DNA from: Bacillota bacterium
Lineage (GTDB): Bacteria; Bacillota; Negativicutes; CTSoil-072
Direction of reading: 5' to 3'
Length of the DNA: 64,000 bases
Assembly (NCBI GenBank): GCA_017889545.1
Contig: JAGFZV010000002.1
Coordinates: forward strand, 1 to 64,000
Made by a program: the position numbers and the translations under genes. Shown here piece after piece: positions 19,287 to 28,541 of the stretch. How positions within the stretch are numbered: position 1 is the stretch's first letter; each line of letters opens with the position of its first letter. The notes under the pieces are model-generated. The model did no database searches. It saw only the letters and a program-made list of their open reading frames with translations, and was not told the DNA's origin.

Positions 19287-19302
19287 TGGCATAGTTCTTG
19301 CT
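19287..19302 (+). promoter_or_regulatory. sigma-54 (-24/-12) promoter of the cysteine desulfidase gene
   Basis: TGGCAT-AGTTC-TTGCT has the invariant GG and GC with the obligatory 10-base spacing between them. It lies 54 bases before the start of the desulfidase gene and downstream of the gene for a sigma-54 activator. Confidence 0.85.
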
Positions 19303-19355
19303 ACATATATCAATGTAATCCTGCAAGGTTAGAACGCAGCGGAGGTGAATGGTAT

Positions 19356-20633
19356 ATGGATACAAAGCTATGCAATTCGTATATTGAAATATTGAAAGAA
19401 GAATTAGTGCCTGCATTAGGATGCACAGAACCAATCGCCATTGCTTACGCAGCGGCCAAAGCCAGAGAATTCGTAAGCGATTTTCCGGTCAGAGCGGTGT
19501 TGGAGTGCAGCGGCAATATTATCAAAAATGTAAAAAGTGTTACAGTTCCAAACACTGACGGACTGACTGGCATACGTGCCAGTATGCTGGCTGGTCTTGT
19601 TGGCGGCAAAGCGGATCAGCAAATGGAAGTTCTTGCCGATCTGACGCCGGAACATCTTGTTGCCATCAAAAGGTTATTAAAAACAAATTTCTGTGAAGTG
19701 CGCCTCTTGGAAACGAAGCTCAATCTTCACATTGTGCTGCATGTGATGACTGAGAGCGAAAACGTCACTGTGGAAATGAAACATGCCCATAGCAATATCT
19801 GCAGAATTGAGAAAAATGGCCAGATCATTTATCACAATAATGAGGACGACAAATATTTAGGAACGTTTACTGATCGCAGCATCCTTTCTGTAAAAAATAT
19901 TTACGAATTTGCGAATACCGTACCATTGGAATGCGTTCGCAGGTTAATTGACAAACAAATTGAGTGCAATATCCGTATTGCCGAGGAAGGGTTGCGAGGC
20001 AATTACGGGATCAATATTGGCCGTGCGTTGCTGGCAATTGGGCAGAATGGCTTGGTGCAGGATAAAATGAAGGCTTATGCTGCCGCGGCTTCGGAAGCAA
20101 GGATGAGTGGTTGCGCATTGCCCGTGGTTACCAACTCCGGCAGCGGTAATCAAGGGATTGCCACATCGGTTCCTGTGATCATTTATGCGAGGGAACGTAA
20201 TATTCCCGAAGAAAAATTAATTAGGGGCTTGGTATTTTCCAATCTCTTGACAATTCATCAAAAAACGTTAATCGGCCGATTATCCGCCTTTTGCGGAGCT
20301 GTCAGCGCATCTTGCTCGAGTGGAGCCGCAATTACTTATCTGGAAGGCGGGACTCTTGAGCAAATCAATCAGACCATTCACAATACGTTGGCGAATATTT
20401 CCGGTATTGTGTGCGACGGTGCAAAACCGTCCTGCGCCGCAAAAATTGCTTCGTGTCTGGATGCTTCTTATATGTCGCATGTTTTGGCTATGAATGATCA
20501 GCACTATCAAGCCGGTAACGGAATTTTAAAAAACGACGTCGAAGACACAATTGCTGCTGTGGGCCATATTGCTTGCTATGGCATGCGAACCACAGATACG
20601 GAAATTCTGAAAGTCATGCTGGGGAACTCGTAA
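19356..20633 (+). CDS. cdsB: L-cysteine desulfidase (CdsB / YhaM, serine dehydratase alpha-chain fold)
   Basis: 425 residues. ELVPALGCTEPIAIAYAAA at the N-terminus is the signature of the UPF0597/CdsB family. Cysteines likely to hold the [4Fe-4S] cluster are in SAFCGAVSASCSSGAAI and GIVCDGAKPSCAAKIASC. The enzyme cleaves L-cysteine to pyruvate, ammonia and sulfide in the cytoplasm. GGAGGTG precedes the ATG. It is transcribed from a sigma-54 promoter and lies next to an enhancer-binding regulator with a cysteine cluster, suggesting cysteine-inducible catabolism. A terminator follows, so it is a single-gene unit. Confidence 0.88.
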   Translation: MDTKLCNSYIEILKEELVPALGCTEPIAIAYAAAKAREFVSDFPVRAVLECSGNIIKNVKSVTVPNTDGLTGIRASMLAGLVGGKADQQMEVLADLTPEHLVAIKRLLKTNFCEVRLLETKLNLHIVLHVMTESENVTVEMKHAHSNICRIEKNGQIIYHNNEDDKYLGTFTDRSILSVKNIYEFANTVPLECVRRLIDKQIECNIRIAEEGLRGNYGINIGRALLAIGQNGLVQDKMKAYAAAASEARMSGCALPVVTNSGSGNQGIATSVPVIIYARERNIPEEKLIRGLVFSNLLTIHQKTLIGRLSAFCGAVSASCSSGAAITYLEGGTLEQINQTIHNTLANISGIVCDGAKPSCAAKIASCLDASYMSHVLAMNDQHYQAGNGILKNDVEDTIAAVGHIACYGMRTTDTEILKVMLGNS

Positions 20634-20698
20634 AAGCAGCAAACGCAAGATAGGCTGAAACTTGAATAACAACACAAAAAAATGAATATAATTGGCAA

Positions 20699-20742
20699 AA
20701 AAACAAACACTACAGGTAATGAAATTTGCAGTGTTTGTTTTT
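20699..20742 (+). terminator. terminator after cdsB
   Basis: 13-base perfect arms AAAAACAAACACT / AGTGTTTGTTTTT with an 18-base loop. Confidence 0.8.
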
Positions 20743-20851
20743 GCGCATAATATTCAAAATGGATGACAAGGAAATAAAAGAATAATCAAAATACTCGTTT
20801 TATACTAGAGGTGATTGAAATAATCAGATAATATTTGAGAGGTGAATAGTT

Positions 20852-21553
20852 ATGATAAGCGAAAGATACCGTTATAACGAAAGGATCCACTCTGGTGTGG
20901 ATTTTTCCAACGCACAGGAAGTTGCAGTGTATGATTCGTACATGCAAAAATTAAGGAATATGGAGCCCGAGATTGAAAAAGTAAAATCAATTGTTCGTCT
21001 TGGATCTTCTGATGTCGTATTGGATGTAGGCGCCGGTACCGGAGCGCTGGCCATTGGTTTGGCGAAACATTGTAAAAAGGTGTTTGCCATTGATGTATCG
21101 AAAGCAATGATTGACTATGCAGAACAAAAAGCCAGTGAACAAGAAAACATCCCCATTGTTTTTTCGCACGCCGGATTTTTAACCTTTCTGCTTCCACCTG
21201 AAACGCTGGATGTTGTAGTCTCGCAGTTTGCTCTTCACCATTTGCCGGATTTTTGGAAATCGATTGCATTGAAACGGATCTTTGCAGCAATGAAGCCGGG
21301 AGGAAGATTTTTTTTGCAGGATTGTGTTTTGCCATCGACAGTGGATGATTATGACAAATATTTTGCAGAGGTAGTGAGTCGGATTGAAACAACCGGCGGT
21401 GAAAAAGCAGCCAGAGATACGGAAAAAACCTTTCGGAATGAGTTTGTGACATTGGATTGGATCATGACGGAATTATTGGAAAAAGCGGGCTTTAGAATCA
21501 TTAGCCGGGAGTACAGCGTTCCTTTTATCAATACATATCTTTGTTTGAAGTAA
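20852..21553 (+). CDS. class I SAM-dependent methyltransferase
   Basis: 233 residues. Motif I is VLDVGAGTGALAIGLAK (about residue 50), followed by VFAIDVSKAMIDYA and the post-I/motif-III stretch MKPGGRFFLQDCVLP, a typical Rossmann-like methyltransferase of the UbiE/small-molecule type. The substrate cannot be told. GAGAGGTG precedes the ATG. msrB follows after 24 bases and may be co-transcribed. Confidence 0.8.
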   Translation: MISERYRYNERIHSGVDFSNAQEVAVYDSYMQKLRNMEPEIEKVKSIVRLGSSDVVLDVGAGTGALAIGLAKHCKKVFAIDVSKAMIDYAEQKASEQENIPIVFSHAGFLTFLLPPETLDVVVSQFALHHLPDFWKSIALKRIFAAMKPGGRFFLQDCVLPSTVDDYDKYFAEVVSRIETTGGEKAARDTEKTFRNEFVTLDWIMTELLEKAGFRIISREYSVPFINTYLCLK

Positions 21554-21577
21554 CACCTTTGCGGGGAGGAGAATAAA

Positions 21578-22027
21578 ATGGATGAAATAGAATCGGAAAA
21601 AAGAAGGGAAGTTTTGAAAAATAAACTTTCCGGACGGCAGTATCATGTTACTCAGGAAAATGGTACGGAGCCCCCATTTGAAAATGAATACTGGGATAAT
21701 GAAAAAGAAGGCATTTACGTTGATATTATTACTGGCGAACCGCTATTTTCTTCGCTTGATAAATTTCATTCAGGCTGCGGCTGGCCCAGCTTTACCAAAC
21801 CGGTTTCCGATGATAAAGTAAAAGAAAAGATCGATGCAAGTTATCATATGGTTCGTACCGAAGTCCGGAGCAGTTCTTCCGATTCTCACTTAGGTCATGT
21901 GTTTTCTGACGGTCCCGCACCGGGTGGTTTGCGTTACTGCATTAATTCGGCCGCTTTGCGGTTTATTCCTAAAGAAAAACTGGAAAAAGAAGGATATGGA
22001 GAATTTGCCAAACTATTTTCTAAATGA
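21578..22027 (+). CDS. msrB: peptide-methionine (R)-S-oxide reductase
   Basis: 149 residues. The MsrB signature is present: [30 protein letters not shown] and [13 protein letters not shown], where the cysteine of RYCIN is the catalytic residue. The CxxC pairs that bind structural zinc in many MsrBs are missing, so it belongs to the zinc-free subgroup. It repairs methionine-R-sulfoxide in oxidised proteins. GGGGAGGAG precedes the ATG, 24 bases after the methyltransferase. Confidence 0.92.
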   Translation: MDEIESEKRREVLKNKLSGRQYHVTQENGTEPPFENEYWDNEKEGIYVDIITGEPLFSSLDKFHSGCGWPSFTKPVSDDKVKEKIDASYHMVRTEVRSSSSDSHLGHVFSDGPAPGGLRYCINSAALRFIPKEKLEKEGYGEFAKLFSK

Positions 22028-22074
22028 TACGAAGAATGGTGATCGCTGCAACCGGTAGGGTGGGGTGAAGTAAT

Positions 22075-22506
22075 GTGGACCGTTTTCTAATACGGGAAAT
22101 GAAACTGGCGGATTATTCTGCAGTAATAAATTTTTGGCGGCAAACCCCGGGTTTGGCGCTCAGTGATGCCGATACAGAAGAGAACATCGGTGTATTCTTG
22201 ACGCGGAATCCGGGATTGAGCTTTGTTGCTGAATTTGCTGACCAGCTTTTGGGCACGATCTTGTGCGGCCACGATGGACGCAGAGGTTTTATTTACCATT
22301 TAGCAGTGCACCGCGACCATAGAAGGAAAGGAATAGGACGGCATTTGGCAGAACGATGCGTAAGCAAACTAAAGGATGTTGGAATAAGCAAGTGTCATTT
22401 GTTTGTTTTAGCGAATAACGACCAGGGGATGATTTTTTGGAATAAGATCGGTTTTCAAAGAAGAGAAGACATACAGATTTATTCTCACAATATAAGCAGC
22501 GAGTAG
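22075..22506 (+). CDS. GNAT-family N-acetyltransferase
   Basis: 143 residues from a GTG start behind GGTGGGGTGAAG. The acetyl-CoA binding segment GFIYHLAVHRDHRRKGIGRHLAERC (R/Q-x-x-G-x-G type) and the LFVLANNDQGMIFWNKIGF strand identify a GNAT enzyme of the RimI/YpeA type. The acceptor is unknown. It follows msrB after 47 bases and ends before a very strong terminator. Confidence 0.82.
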   Translation: MDRFLIREMKLADYSAVINFWRQTPGLALSDADTEENIGVFLTRNPGLSFVAEFADQLLGTILCGHDGRRGFIYHLAVHRDHRRKGIGRHLAERCVSKLKDVGISKCHLFVLANNDQGMIFWNKIGFQRREDIQIYSHNISSE

Positions 22507-22548
22507 CAAGTTCTGCAATCATCTGCGAGAAACTTTTATTTCCCGGAA

Positions 22549-22598
22549 ATACACGAAAAGGATATTCGTTATCCACAACGAATATCCTTTTCGTGTAT
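22549..22598. terminator. terminator with a 22-bp perfect stem
   Basis: Arms 22549-22570 and 22577-22598 (ATACACGAAAAGGATATTCG.. and its complement) around a 6-base loop. It closes the msrB-GNAT unit and separates it from the next regulator. Confidence 0.85.
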
Positions 22599-22646
22599 AT
22601 AGTTATTTATTTATTGAGTAAGAAATTAAGAACAGGCAGGTGTTTT

Positions 22647-24689
22647 ATGACTACGTGTCTTGAAAGTGCCAATGCTTTTGATAGCACGCTTGCCGGATGG
22701 CTAAGATTTACAACAGCTACCCTTAATGCAGATATCAGTGAAAGCTATCCTGTCAAGGAAGAAATTTTGGCTTCATGGGAGCGGTGCCGCCAAGCGGACG
22801 TTGAGCCCAATGATGGTAGCATTCATAGCCGCTTAAGCGGTCTTGAGCTTGAGGTTATGCTGAAACAGAACCGCGACTTGATTGCGATAGCAAAACCGTT
22901 TATGAAGAATTTATACCGGATTGTTACCGGTTCTGGTTTTGTAGTGGCTTTGACAGACGTGCGTGGTTATGTCATGGAAATACTAGGTGATGAAGATACA
23001 CTAAACAATCCAATGACCGTGAGCTTTTTCCAGGGGGCGAACTGGAGTGAAGTTGAAGCCGGTACCAATGCGATTGGTACCGCATTGGTGATCAAAAAGC
23101 CTATTCAGGTGTCCGGATCTGAGCATTATTGCCGCAAACACCATTCCCTAACCTGTTCGGCAGCGCCTATTTTCGATCCGCAAGGGAATATTCTTGGCAT
23201 ACTAGATGTTTCAGGGGCCTCGGATGCTGCTCATATCCATACGTTAGGGATGGTAGTGGCTTCGGTTGAGGCGATTATGGCGCAAATTGATATTCGGGAA
23301 AAAAACAATGCATTGAGTGTGACCAATAAGCGTCTGACAAACATTTTTAACACAATATCTGATGGTGTCATTATGATCGACAGCAATGGAATCATTAGCG
23401 ACTTGAATCCGGTTGTTCCGCAAATCTTTGGCTCTGTTGTAAATCAGTTTGAAATTAAACCGGGGGTACCGGTGGAATGCATTCTGGGTTCCAAGCAAAC
23501 CTTGGTTCGAAAAATGCTCAAGTGCAAGGAAGTTTTTGCTGATATTGAAATTATGGTAGATACAAATGACGGACTTAACCATTGTCTGGCTTCCGGAGCA
23601 CCGGTTACCAATGAACAAGGAATCGTGATCGGCGGTGTGATTGTATTACGGCCTATTCAGCAGATCCAAAGCTTGGTAAACCGGTTCAGCGGGCATTATG
23701 GTGCATTGCATTTTAGCGATATTATTGGCAAAAGCAAGGCGATTTTGGAGGCAGTTCGGGTGGCATCGCTTGCTGCAACGTCAACTTCCAATGTGCTTTT
23801 GCAAGGGGAAAGCGGTACCGGGAAGGAAATTTTTGCTCAGGCCATCCATAACCGGAGTGCACGTTGTGCCGGACCTTTTATCGCGGTGAATTGCGGAGCT
23901 TTGCCACGGGAGCTTATCGGCAGCGAGTTATTCGGGTATGCTGACGGGGCCTTTACAGGGGCTAGACGCGGCGGGAAGCCGGGGAAATTTGAACTGGCGT
24001 CCGGCGGAACACTTTTTTTGGATGAGATAGGGGACATGCCGCTGGAACAGCAAGTGGCATTGCTGCGTGTTCTGCAGGAGAGAAAAGTAAACCGGATTGG
24101 CTGTGACAAGGAAATCCCTGTGGATGTAAGGGTAATTTGCGCAAGCAATAAAAATTTATTTACAGAAGTTGGCAAGGGGACCTTCCGCAACGACCTCTAT
24201 TACCGGTTGAACGTGATTTCTATTACCATCCCCCCGCTGCGGGAACGTTCCGAGGATATCATATTATTGTTCAATTATTTTTTGGAAAAATTGGATAAAC
24301 ATCGCCGCCGTTTCGAAGTTGGCGCGGACGTTATTGAACGGATTATTCGCTATGACTGGCCGGGAAACGTTCGCGAGCTTCAAAACATAGTAGAGCGAAT
24401 TGTGAGTCTGACCGAAGGGACCAGAATAACGAGAGGAAATCTCCCGCAAGAAATATGCGATTGTAAGGCTTCCATTACAGATGAAATGCCAAGACCGCAA
24501 TTGCAGGGAATGATAGAAGCTGGTGGCAAAGCTGAGTGGCGTCAACGGCTCTGGGAGGAAGACGAACGGAAAGAGATCCTTGCATTGCTATCCGGCCATA
24601 AAGGCAATGTTAGTTTGACGGCACGTACTATGGGTATTTCCCGGAATACTTTGTACCGCAAAATGAAACAGTATGCTATTAATATTTAG
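22647..24689 (+). CDS. AcoR-type sigma-54-dependent regulator (GAF + PAS + AAA+ + Fis HTH)
   Basis: 680 residues from the ATG behind AGGCAGGTG; an upstream in-frame start at 22593 lies inside the terminator stem and is unlikely. The N-terminal GAF-like region (ILASWERCRQADV, ANWSEVEAGTNAIGTALV, LTCSAAPIFDPQGNILGILDVSG) is the AcoR/PrpR-type sensor. A PAS domain (about 235-345), the AAA+ domain with GESGTGKE, GAFTGARRGG and DEIGDMP, and a Fis HTH (SLTARTMGISRNTLYRKM) follow. Its target is not obvious: neither neighbour has a -24/-12 promoter that I can see. Confidence 0.85.
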   Translation: MTTCLESANAFDSTLAGWLRFTTATLNADISESYPVKEEILASWERCRQADVEPNDGSIHSRLSGLELEVMLKQNRDLIAIAKPFMKNLYRIVTGSGFVVALTDVRGYVMEILGDEDTLNNPMTVSFFQGANWSEVEAGTNAIGTALVIKKPIQVSGSEHYCRKHHSLTCSAAPIFDPQGNILGILDVSGASDAAHIHTLGMVVASVEAIMAQIDIREKNNALSVTNKRLTNIFNTISDGVIMIDSNGIISDLNPVVPQIFGSVVNQFEIKPGVPVECILGSKQTLVRKMLKCKEVFADIEIMVDTNDGLNHCLASGAPVTNEQGIVIGGVIVLRPIQQIQSLVNRFSGHYGALHFSDIIGKSKAILEAVRVASLAATSTSNVLLQGESGTGKEIFAQAIHNRSARCAGPFIAVNCGALPRELIGSELFGYADGAFTGARRGGKPGKFELASGGTLFLDEIGDMPLEQQVALLRVLQERKVNRIGCDKEIPVDVRVICASNKNLFTEVGKGTFRNDLYYRLNVISITIPPLRERSEDIILLFNYFLEKLDKHRRRFEVGADVIERIIRYDWPGNVRELQNIVERIVSLTEGTRITRGNLPQEICDCKASITDEMPRPQLQGMIEAGGKAEWRQRLWEEDERKEILALLSGHKGNVSLTARTMGISRNTLYRKMKQYAINI

Positions 24690-24798
24690 TCTCGCAGTGC
24701 TTGTAGGCCAAATTAAATATTAGAAGCAGAACGGTGCTTACAAGGATCGTGGTGGAACAAAAAATAGAATAAAACAGATCGTTATCCTGAGATTAAGG

Positions 24799-24834
24799 AA
24801 ACCGGCCCGCATGATATATGTGAGCCGGTTTTTT
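24799..24834. terminator. terminator between converging genes
   Basis: Arms AACCGGC / GCCGGTT followed by TTTT, located between the AcoR-type regulator (plus) and the aminotransferase (minus). Confidence 0.7.
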
Positions 24835-24841
24835 GGGCCTT

Positions 24842-26047
24842 TCATCCATTGAATACTTCAGTCAGTGAGGCGGAGAGTATTTCGATCATGGCATCGACAT
24901 CTTTGGTGGTCACAATTAATGGCGGCATCAGGCGGATCGTTGCCGGCTGAGGCGAGTTGATCAGAAGACCGTTTGCGAGGCAGGCGGCGACAACTTCGCT
25001 CCCTTTCGCCTGCGGCAAATCAAAGGCGATCAGCAATCCCTTGCCTCTGATGTTGGTCAGCTTGAATTGACCGGCTATATCGCCTAATTTATTTTGAATG
25101 TACGAGCCTTGTTTTTCAGCGTTTTCGACCAGTTTTTTTTCTAAGATCTCCTTTAAGACAGCAGAACCGACTGCCATGCCAAGCGGCTGTCCGGAATAAG
25201 TTCCGCCCTGATCGCCGGCATCAAACAGGTTCCATTTCTCTTTCGTCAGTAAAGCGGATAAAGGGAACCCTCCGCCAATTCCTTTGGCCAGAGTCATGAT
25301 ATCCGGTTCGATTCCATAATGTTCGTAAGCGAAGAGCTTGCCGGTTCTGCCTAAACCGGTTTGCACTTCATCAAAGATGAGCAGAATTTCTTGTTCATTG
25401 CATATTTTTCTGATCGCTTGAATATAATTTTTTTCGACCTCGAAGACGCCGCCTTCCCCTTGGATTGGCTCCAGCATAATTGCGCAGGTGTTTGGGCTCA
25501 ACGCTTCTTTGAGTGCATTAAGATCATTGAAAGGAACATGTTTAAATCCGGCGACTTTTGGTTCGAATAAATTTTCCCATTTCTTTTTGCCGGTAGCGGA
25601 CATCATTGCAAGGGTGCGCCCGTGGAAACTGTTGACCATCGTGATCATTTCAAAAGCGCCGTTTAAGTTTTTGGCGCCATGTTTTCGAGCTAATTTTACT
25701 GCGCCTTCATTGGCTTCAGCGCCGCTGGACGCAAAAAAGACCCGGTCAAAGCACGAGTGCTTTGTGAGCAGGTTTGCAAATTCCAGCATCGGCTTATTGA
25801 AAAAAGAAGGACTTGCATTGATTAATTCACGGCTTTGGTGATGAAGCGCATTGACGATTGCCTCGGGGCAGTGGCCGAGGGACGTAACGGCCCAACCGCC
25901 GACAAAATCCAAATACTCTTTCTTGTCTGTGTCCCATAAATGCATTCCTTTTCCTTTCTCCATAATCAGCTCAGGGCGAACGGCAGTGAATAAAATGGAT
26001 TTTTTTGCTTCGGCAAGCAATGCTTGCGGATCACTATAAGCATTCAT
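24842..26047 (-). CDS. argD: acetylornithine-type class III aminotransferase (ArgD-like)
   Basis: 401 residues of PLP-dependent fold-type I. Key sites: LDFVGGWAVTSLGHCPEAIVNAL, FFASSGAEANEGAVKLARKHG (PLP phosphate), NSFHGRTLAMMSATG, LLIFDEVQTGLGRTGKLFAYEH (PLP-pyridine Asp) and TLAKGIGGGFPLSA (Schiff-base lysine). It probably transfers the amino group of N-acetylornithine to 2-oxoglutarate in arginine synthesis; related succinylornithine, GABA or beta-alanine transaminases cannot be excluded because no arg genes are adjacent. The ATG at 26047 has AGGAGGAG six bases upstream on the minus strand. Confidence 0.75.
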   Translation of the reverse strand: MNAYSDPQALLAEAKKSILFTAVRPELIMEKGKGMHLWDTDKKEYLDFVGGWAVTSLGHCPEAIVNALHHQSRELINASPSFFNKPMLEFANLLTKHSCFDRVFFASSGAEANEGAVKLARKHGAKNLNGAFEMITMVNSFHGRTLAMMSATGKKKWENLFEPKVAGFKHVPFNDLNALKEALSPNTCAIMLEPIQGEGGVFEVEKNYIQAIRKICNEQEILLIFDEVQTGLGRTGKLFAYEHYGIEPDIMTLAKGIGGGFPLSALLTKEKWNLFDAGDQGGTYSGQPLGMAVGSAVLKEILEKKLVENAEKQGSYIQNKLGDIAGQFKLTNIRGKGLLIAFDLPQAKGSEVVAACLANGLLINSPQPATIRLMPPLIVTTKDVDAMIEILSASLTEVFNG

Positions 26048-26081
26048 CGGTACTCCTCCTAACGGCATTCTTTACTGGATA

Positions 26082-26111
26082 ATTATACATCTTTTTAGTA
26101 TTATTATGCAA
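26082..26111 (-). promoter_or_regulatory. promoter of the argD-like gene
   Basis: On the minus strand TTGCAT (26111-26106), an 18-base spacer and TATAAT (26087-26082) lie 35 bases before the start codon. Confidence 0.7.
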
Positions 26112-26146
26112 TAACCTATTGAATTTTTTTAAGTACAGATTGCTTC

Positions 26147-26176
26147 TTTACAAGAACATTTGTTCTATCATATAAT
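26147..26176 (+). promoter_or_regulatory. SOS-type promoter: LexA/DinR box inside the spacer
   Basis: TTTACA (26147-26152), an 18-base spacer and a perfect TATAAT (26171-26176). The spacer begins with AGAACATTTGTTCT (26153-26166), a perfect palindrome matching the GAAC-N4-GTTC core of the Gram-positive LexA/DinR box. LexA binding here would block RNA polymerase, so the downstream repair genes should be DNA-damage inducible. Confidence 0.75.
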
Positions 26177-26196
26177 GAACGTATGGAAGGGAGCTG

Positions 26197-27537
26197 ATGA
26201 AACTGGATGTTTTTGATAAGTTAAAAATACTGACGGATGCAGCAAAATATGACGTAGCCTGTACTTCCAGCGGAGTCAACAAACGAGCGTCAGCAGGCGG
26301 CATTGGCAGCGCGGCATCCTGTGGGATTTGTCACAGTTTTTCCGCTGACGGCCGGTGCATCTCGCTGCTGAAAGTCCTGATGACGAATGTTTGCGCATAC
26401 GACTGCCAATACTGTGTGAACCGCCGTTCCAACGATACGCCGCGGACTTCCTTTACACCGCGGGAGCTGGCGGAGCTGACGATTAATTTTTACCGGCGGA
26501 ATTATATCGAAGGTCTTTTTTTAAGTTCCGGCGTCTTGAAGGACCCGGACTATACCACGGAACGCATGCTGGAAGCGCTCCGCATATTACGGGAAGAATA
26601 CCGTTTTTCCGGTTATATCCACGCGAAAGCCATACCGGGAACCAATAGCGCACTCATTGCCCGCCTCGGGATGCTGGCAGACCGGATGAGCGTGAATATC
26701 GAACTGCCGTCTCAGAACAGTTTGCGCCTGTTAGCGCCGGACAAGTCGAAACACTCTATTTTAGCGCCGATGGGCTATATCCAAAACCGCATTCAGGAAA
26801 ATTCCAAAGAGTTGGTTCAATATCGAAGCGCGCCGAAGTTTGCGCCAGCCGGTCAGAGCACACAGATGATCATTGGCGCAACGCCGGATACGGATTTCCA
26901 AATCTTAAATTTGACGGAGAGTTTGTATAAGAAATACAAGCTAAAACGGGTTTTTTTCTCGGCCTATATGCCGGTTGCCGATAACGCGATGCTGCCGGCG
27001 CTCAACACAAAGCCGCCGCTCTTGCGGGAACACCGGCTTTATCAGGCTGATTGGCTGCTCCGGTATTACGGATTTGCAGCCAATGAACTTTTGGATCAGC
27101 AGCATCAAAGCTTCAATCCATATATTGACCCCAAATGCAATTGGGCGCTGAACCATATGGAGTTTTTCCCTGTGGATGTAAATCGTGCATCCTATAACAG
27201 CCTGCTGCGCGTGCCGGGCATCGGCGTTCTCAGCGCCAAACGGATCATCACTGCGCGGCGAACGACGACGCTTCATTTTGCAGGGCTGAAAAAGCTTGGG
27301 GTGGTCTTGAAACGGGCCCAATATTTTATTTCCTGCGGCGGGAGACAGGCGGAGGGTTTAAAATTTGCACCAAAGACCATGCTGCAATCCCTGCTGTCGG
27401 ACAAAACACTCACCTTATATCGGCAGAATTTTCCCGAAGCGCCGGCGGAACAGATGTCTCTTTTTGACCCGCCTTCGATGGTGCAAGCTCAATCCATGCA
27501 GGAGGAACTGCGAAAATGCCTAACCGCTCCAATTTGA
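26197..27537 (+). CDS. putative DNA modification/repair radical SAM protein
   Basis: 446 residues. The radical SAM cluster motif is CAYDCQYCVNR (C-x3-C-x2-C) near residue 67, preceded by a cysteine-containing CGICHSFSADGRC. A helix-hairpin-helix DNA-binding motif (LLRVPGIGVLSAKRIITAR) lies at about residue 340. This matches the family known as putative DNA modification/repair radical SAM protein, always paired with the small protein that follows and often linked to uracil-DNA glycosylase. Its exact reaction is not known to me. GGAAGGGAG precedes the ATG; the promoter carries an SOS box. The next gene overlaps it by 22 bases. Confidence 0.85.
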   Translation: MKLDVFDKLKILTDAAKYDVACTSSGVNKRASAGGIGSAASCGICHSFSADGRCISLLKVLMTNVCAYDCQYCVNRRSNDTPRTSFTPRELAELTINFYRRNYIEGLFLSSGVLKDPDYTTERMLEALRILREEYRFSGYIHAKAIPGTNSALIARLGMLADRMSVNIELPSQNSLRLLAPDKSKHSILAPMGYIQNRIQENSKELVQYRSAPKFAPAGQSTQMIIGATPDTDFQILNLTESLYKKYKLKRVFFSAYMPVADNAMLPALNTKPPLLREHRLYQADWLLRYYGFAANELLDQQHQSFNPYIDPKCNWALNHMEFFPVDVNRASYNSLLRVPGIGVLSAKRIITARRTTTLHFAGLKKLGVVLKRAQYFISCGGRQAEGLKFAPKTMLQSLLSDKTLTLYRQNFPEAPAEQMSLFDPPSMVQAQSMQEELRKCLTAPI

Positions 27538-28355
27538 TCTATCGCTATGATGGGAGTTTTGAAGGATTGCTGTGCTGCGTGTTTGAAAGTTACGATCAAC
27601 ACGAAATTCCGCTGGATATTTTTTCACCGGCTTCATTGCAGACAACGCTGCTGCCTGAAAAGGACATTCGGACCGAAACCGCAAAAGCGAACCGGGTGCT
27701 GGCTTCCATCCCGCAAAAAATCAGTCCAGCGGCGCTGGACTTCATCAAACGCGCCTTTTTGACCTGCCATGCGCAAAAAGAATTGTATATCCTGCTATTC
27801 TTGCGGATGGGGTACCGCTATGGCGCGTCGGTAATGAACATGCTGACCGATGACGTGGTAAACACGCTGTTTACCGCGGTCAAGCATCTGGATAAGGAAA
27901 GTCACCTGTTCAAAGGTTTTATTCGTTTTTCCGTTTTCAACAATGCGCTGGTCGCCGAAATAGAACCGAAAAATGTGGTACTCCCTTTCTTAGTAAGGCA
28001 TTTTCGCGAGCGGTATCCGGAAGAACGGTTTTTGATTTATGACAAAACACATCGAATGGGCTTGATCTATCAGCCCTACCAGGCGACCATTATACCGATT
28101 GAAGAATTGGATTTGCCTGAGACGGACGAAAATGAGCGATCGTTTCGCGAATTGTGGCAGCTCTTTTATGATACGATTGAAATAAAGGAGCGGCATAATC
28201 CAAAATGCCGCATGAGCCTGATGCCCAAGCGTTACTGGAAAAACATGACGGAGTTTGGCAGTGCGGAGGAAAAACCTTCTGTGAGCCGACATGGCAACGA
28301 TGCGGTTAAATCGCTGAATTTTAAGATAGCAGCCGAGGAAAAGCTGCTGGACTAA
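27516..28355 (+). CDS. partner protein of the DNA-repair radical SAM enzyme (DUF4130-type)
   Basis: 279 residues, overlapping the radical SAM gene by 22 bases, so translation is coupled. The start YRYDGSFEGLLCCVFESY and the central VSHL/GFIRFSVF...AEIEPKNVVLPFLVRHFRERYPEERFLIYDKTHRMGLIY are the hallmarks of the probable DNA metabolism protein that accompanies this radical SAM family. The later part resembles uracil-DNA-glycosylase-linked regions (RELWQLFYDTIEIKERHNPKCRMSLMPKRYWKNM). Cytoplasmic; no catalytic role is established. It is part of the SOS-promoter operon. Confidence 0.82.
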   Translation: MPNRSNLIYRYDGSFEGLLCCVFESYDQHEIPLDIFSPASLQTTLLPEKDIRTETAKANRVLASIPQKISPAALDFIKRAFLTCHAQKELYILLFLRMGYRYGASVMNMLTDDVVNTLFTAVKHLDKESHLFKGFIRFSVFNNALVAEIEPKNVVLPFLVRHFRERYPEERFLIYDKTHRMGLIYQPYQATIIPIEELDLPETDENERSFRELWQLFYDTIEIKERHNPKCRMSLMPKRYWKNMTEFGSAEEKPSVSRHGNDAVKSLNFKIAAEEKLLD

Positions 28356-28541
28356 AGGTTTCATTCATGCTACGATGTGACTATTCAAGCCGTTTTATTG
28401 AAAAGAACTGCTGCTCGGCAGTCCGTTTGAGTTTGCTTCATTTGTTGGGACTACTGAACAAACAATTTCGCTGGTTACGGTACAGTGCTGAAATTGAGAA
28501 CGGATTTTGATAGATTATGATAATGAAGGGTGCAGCAATAT

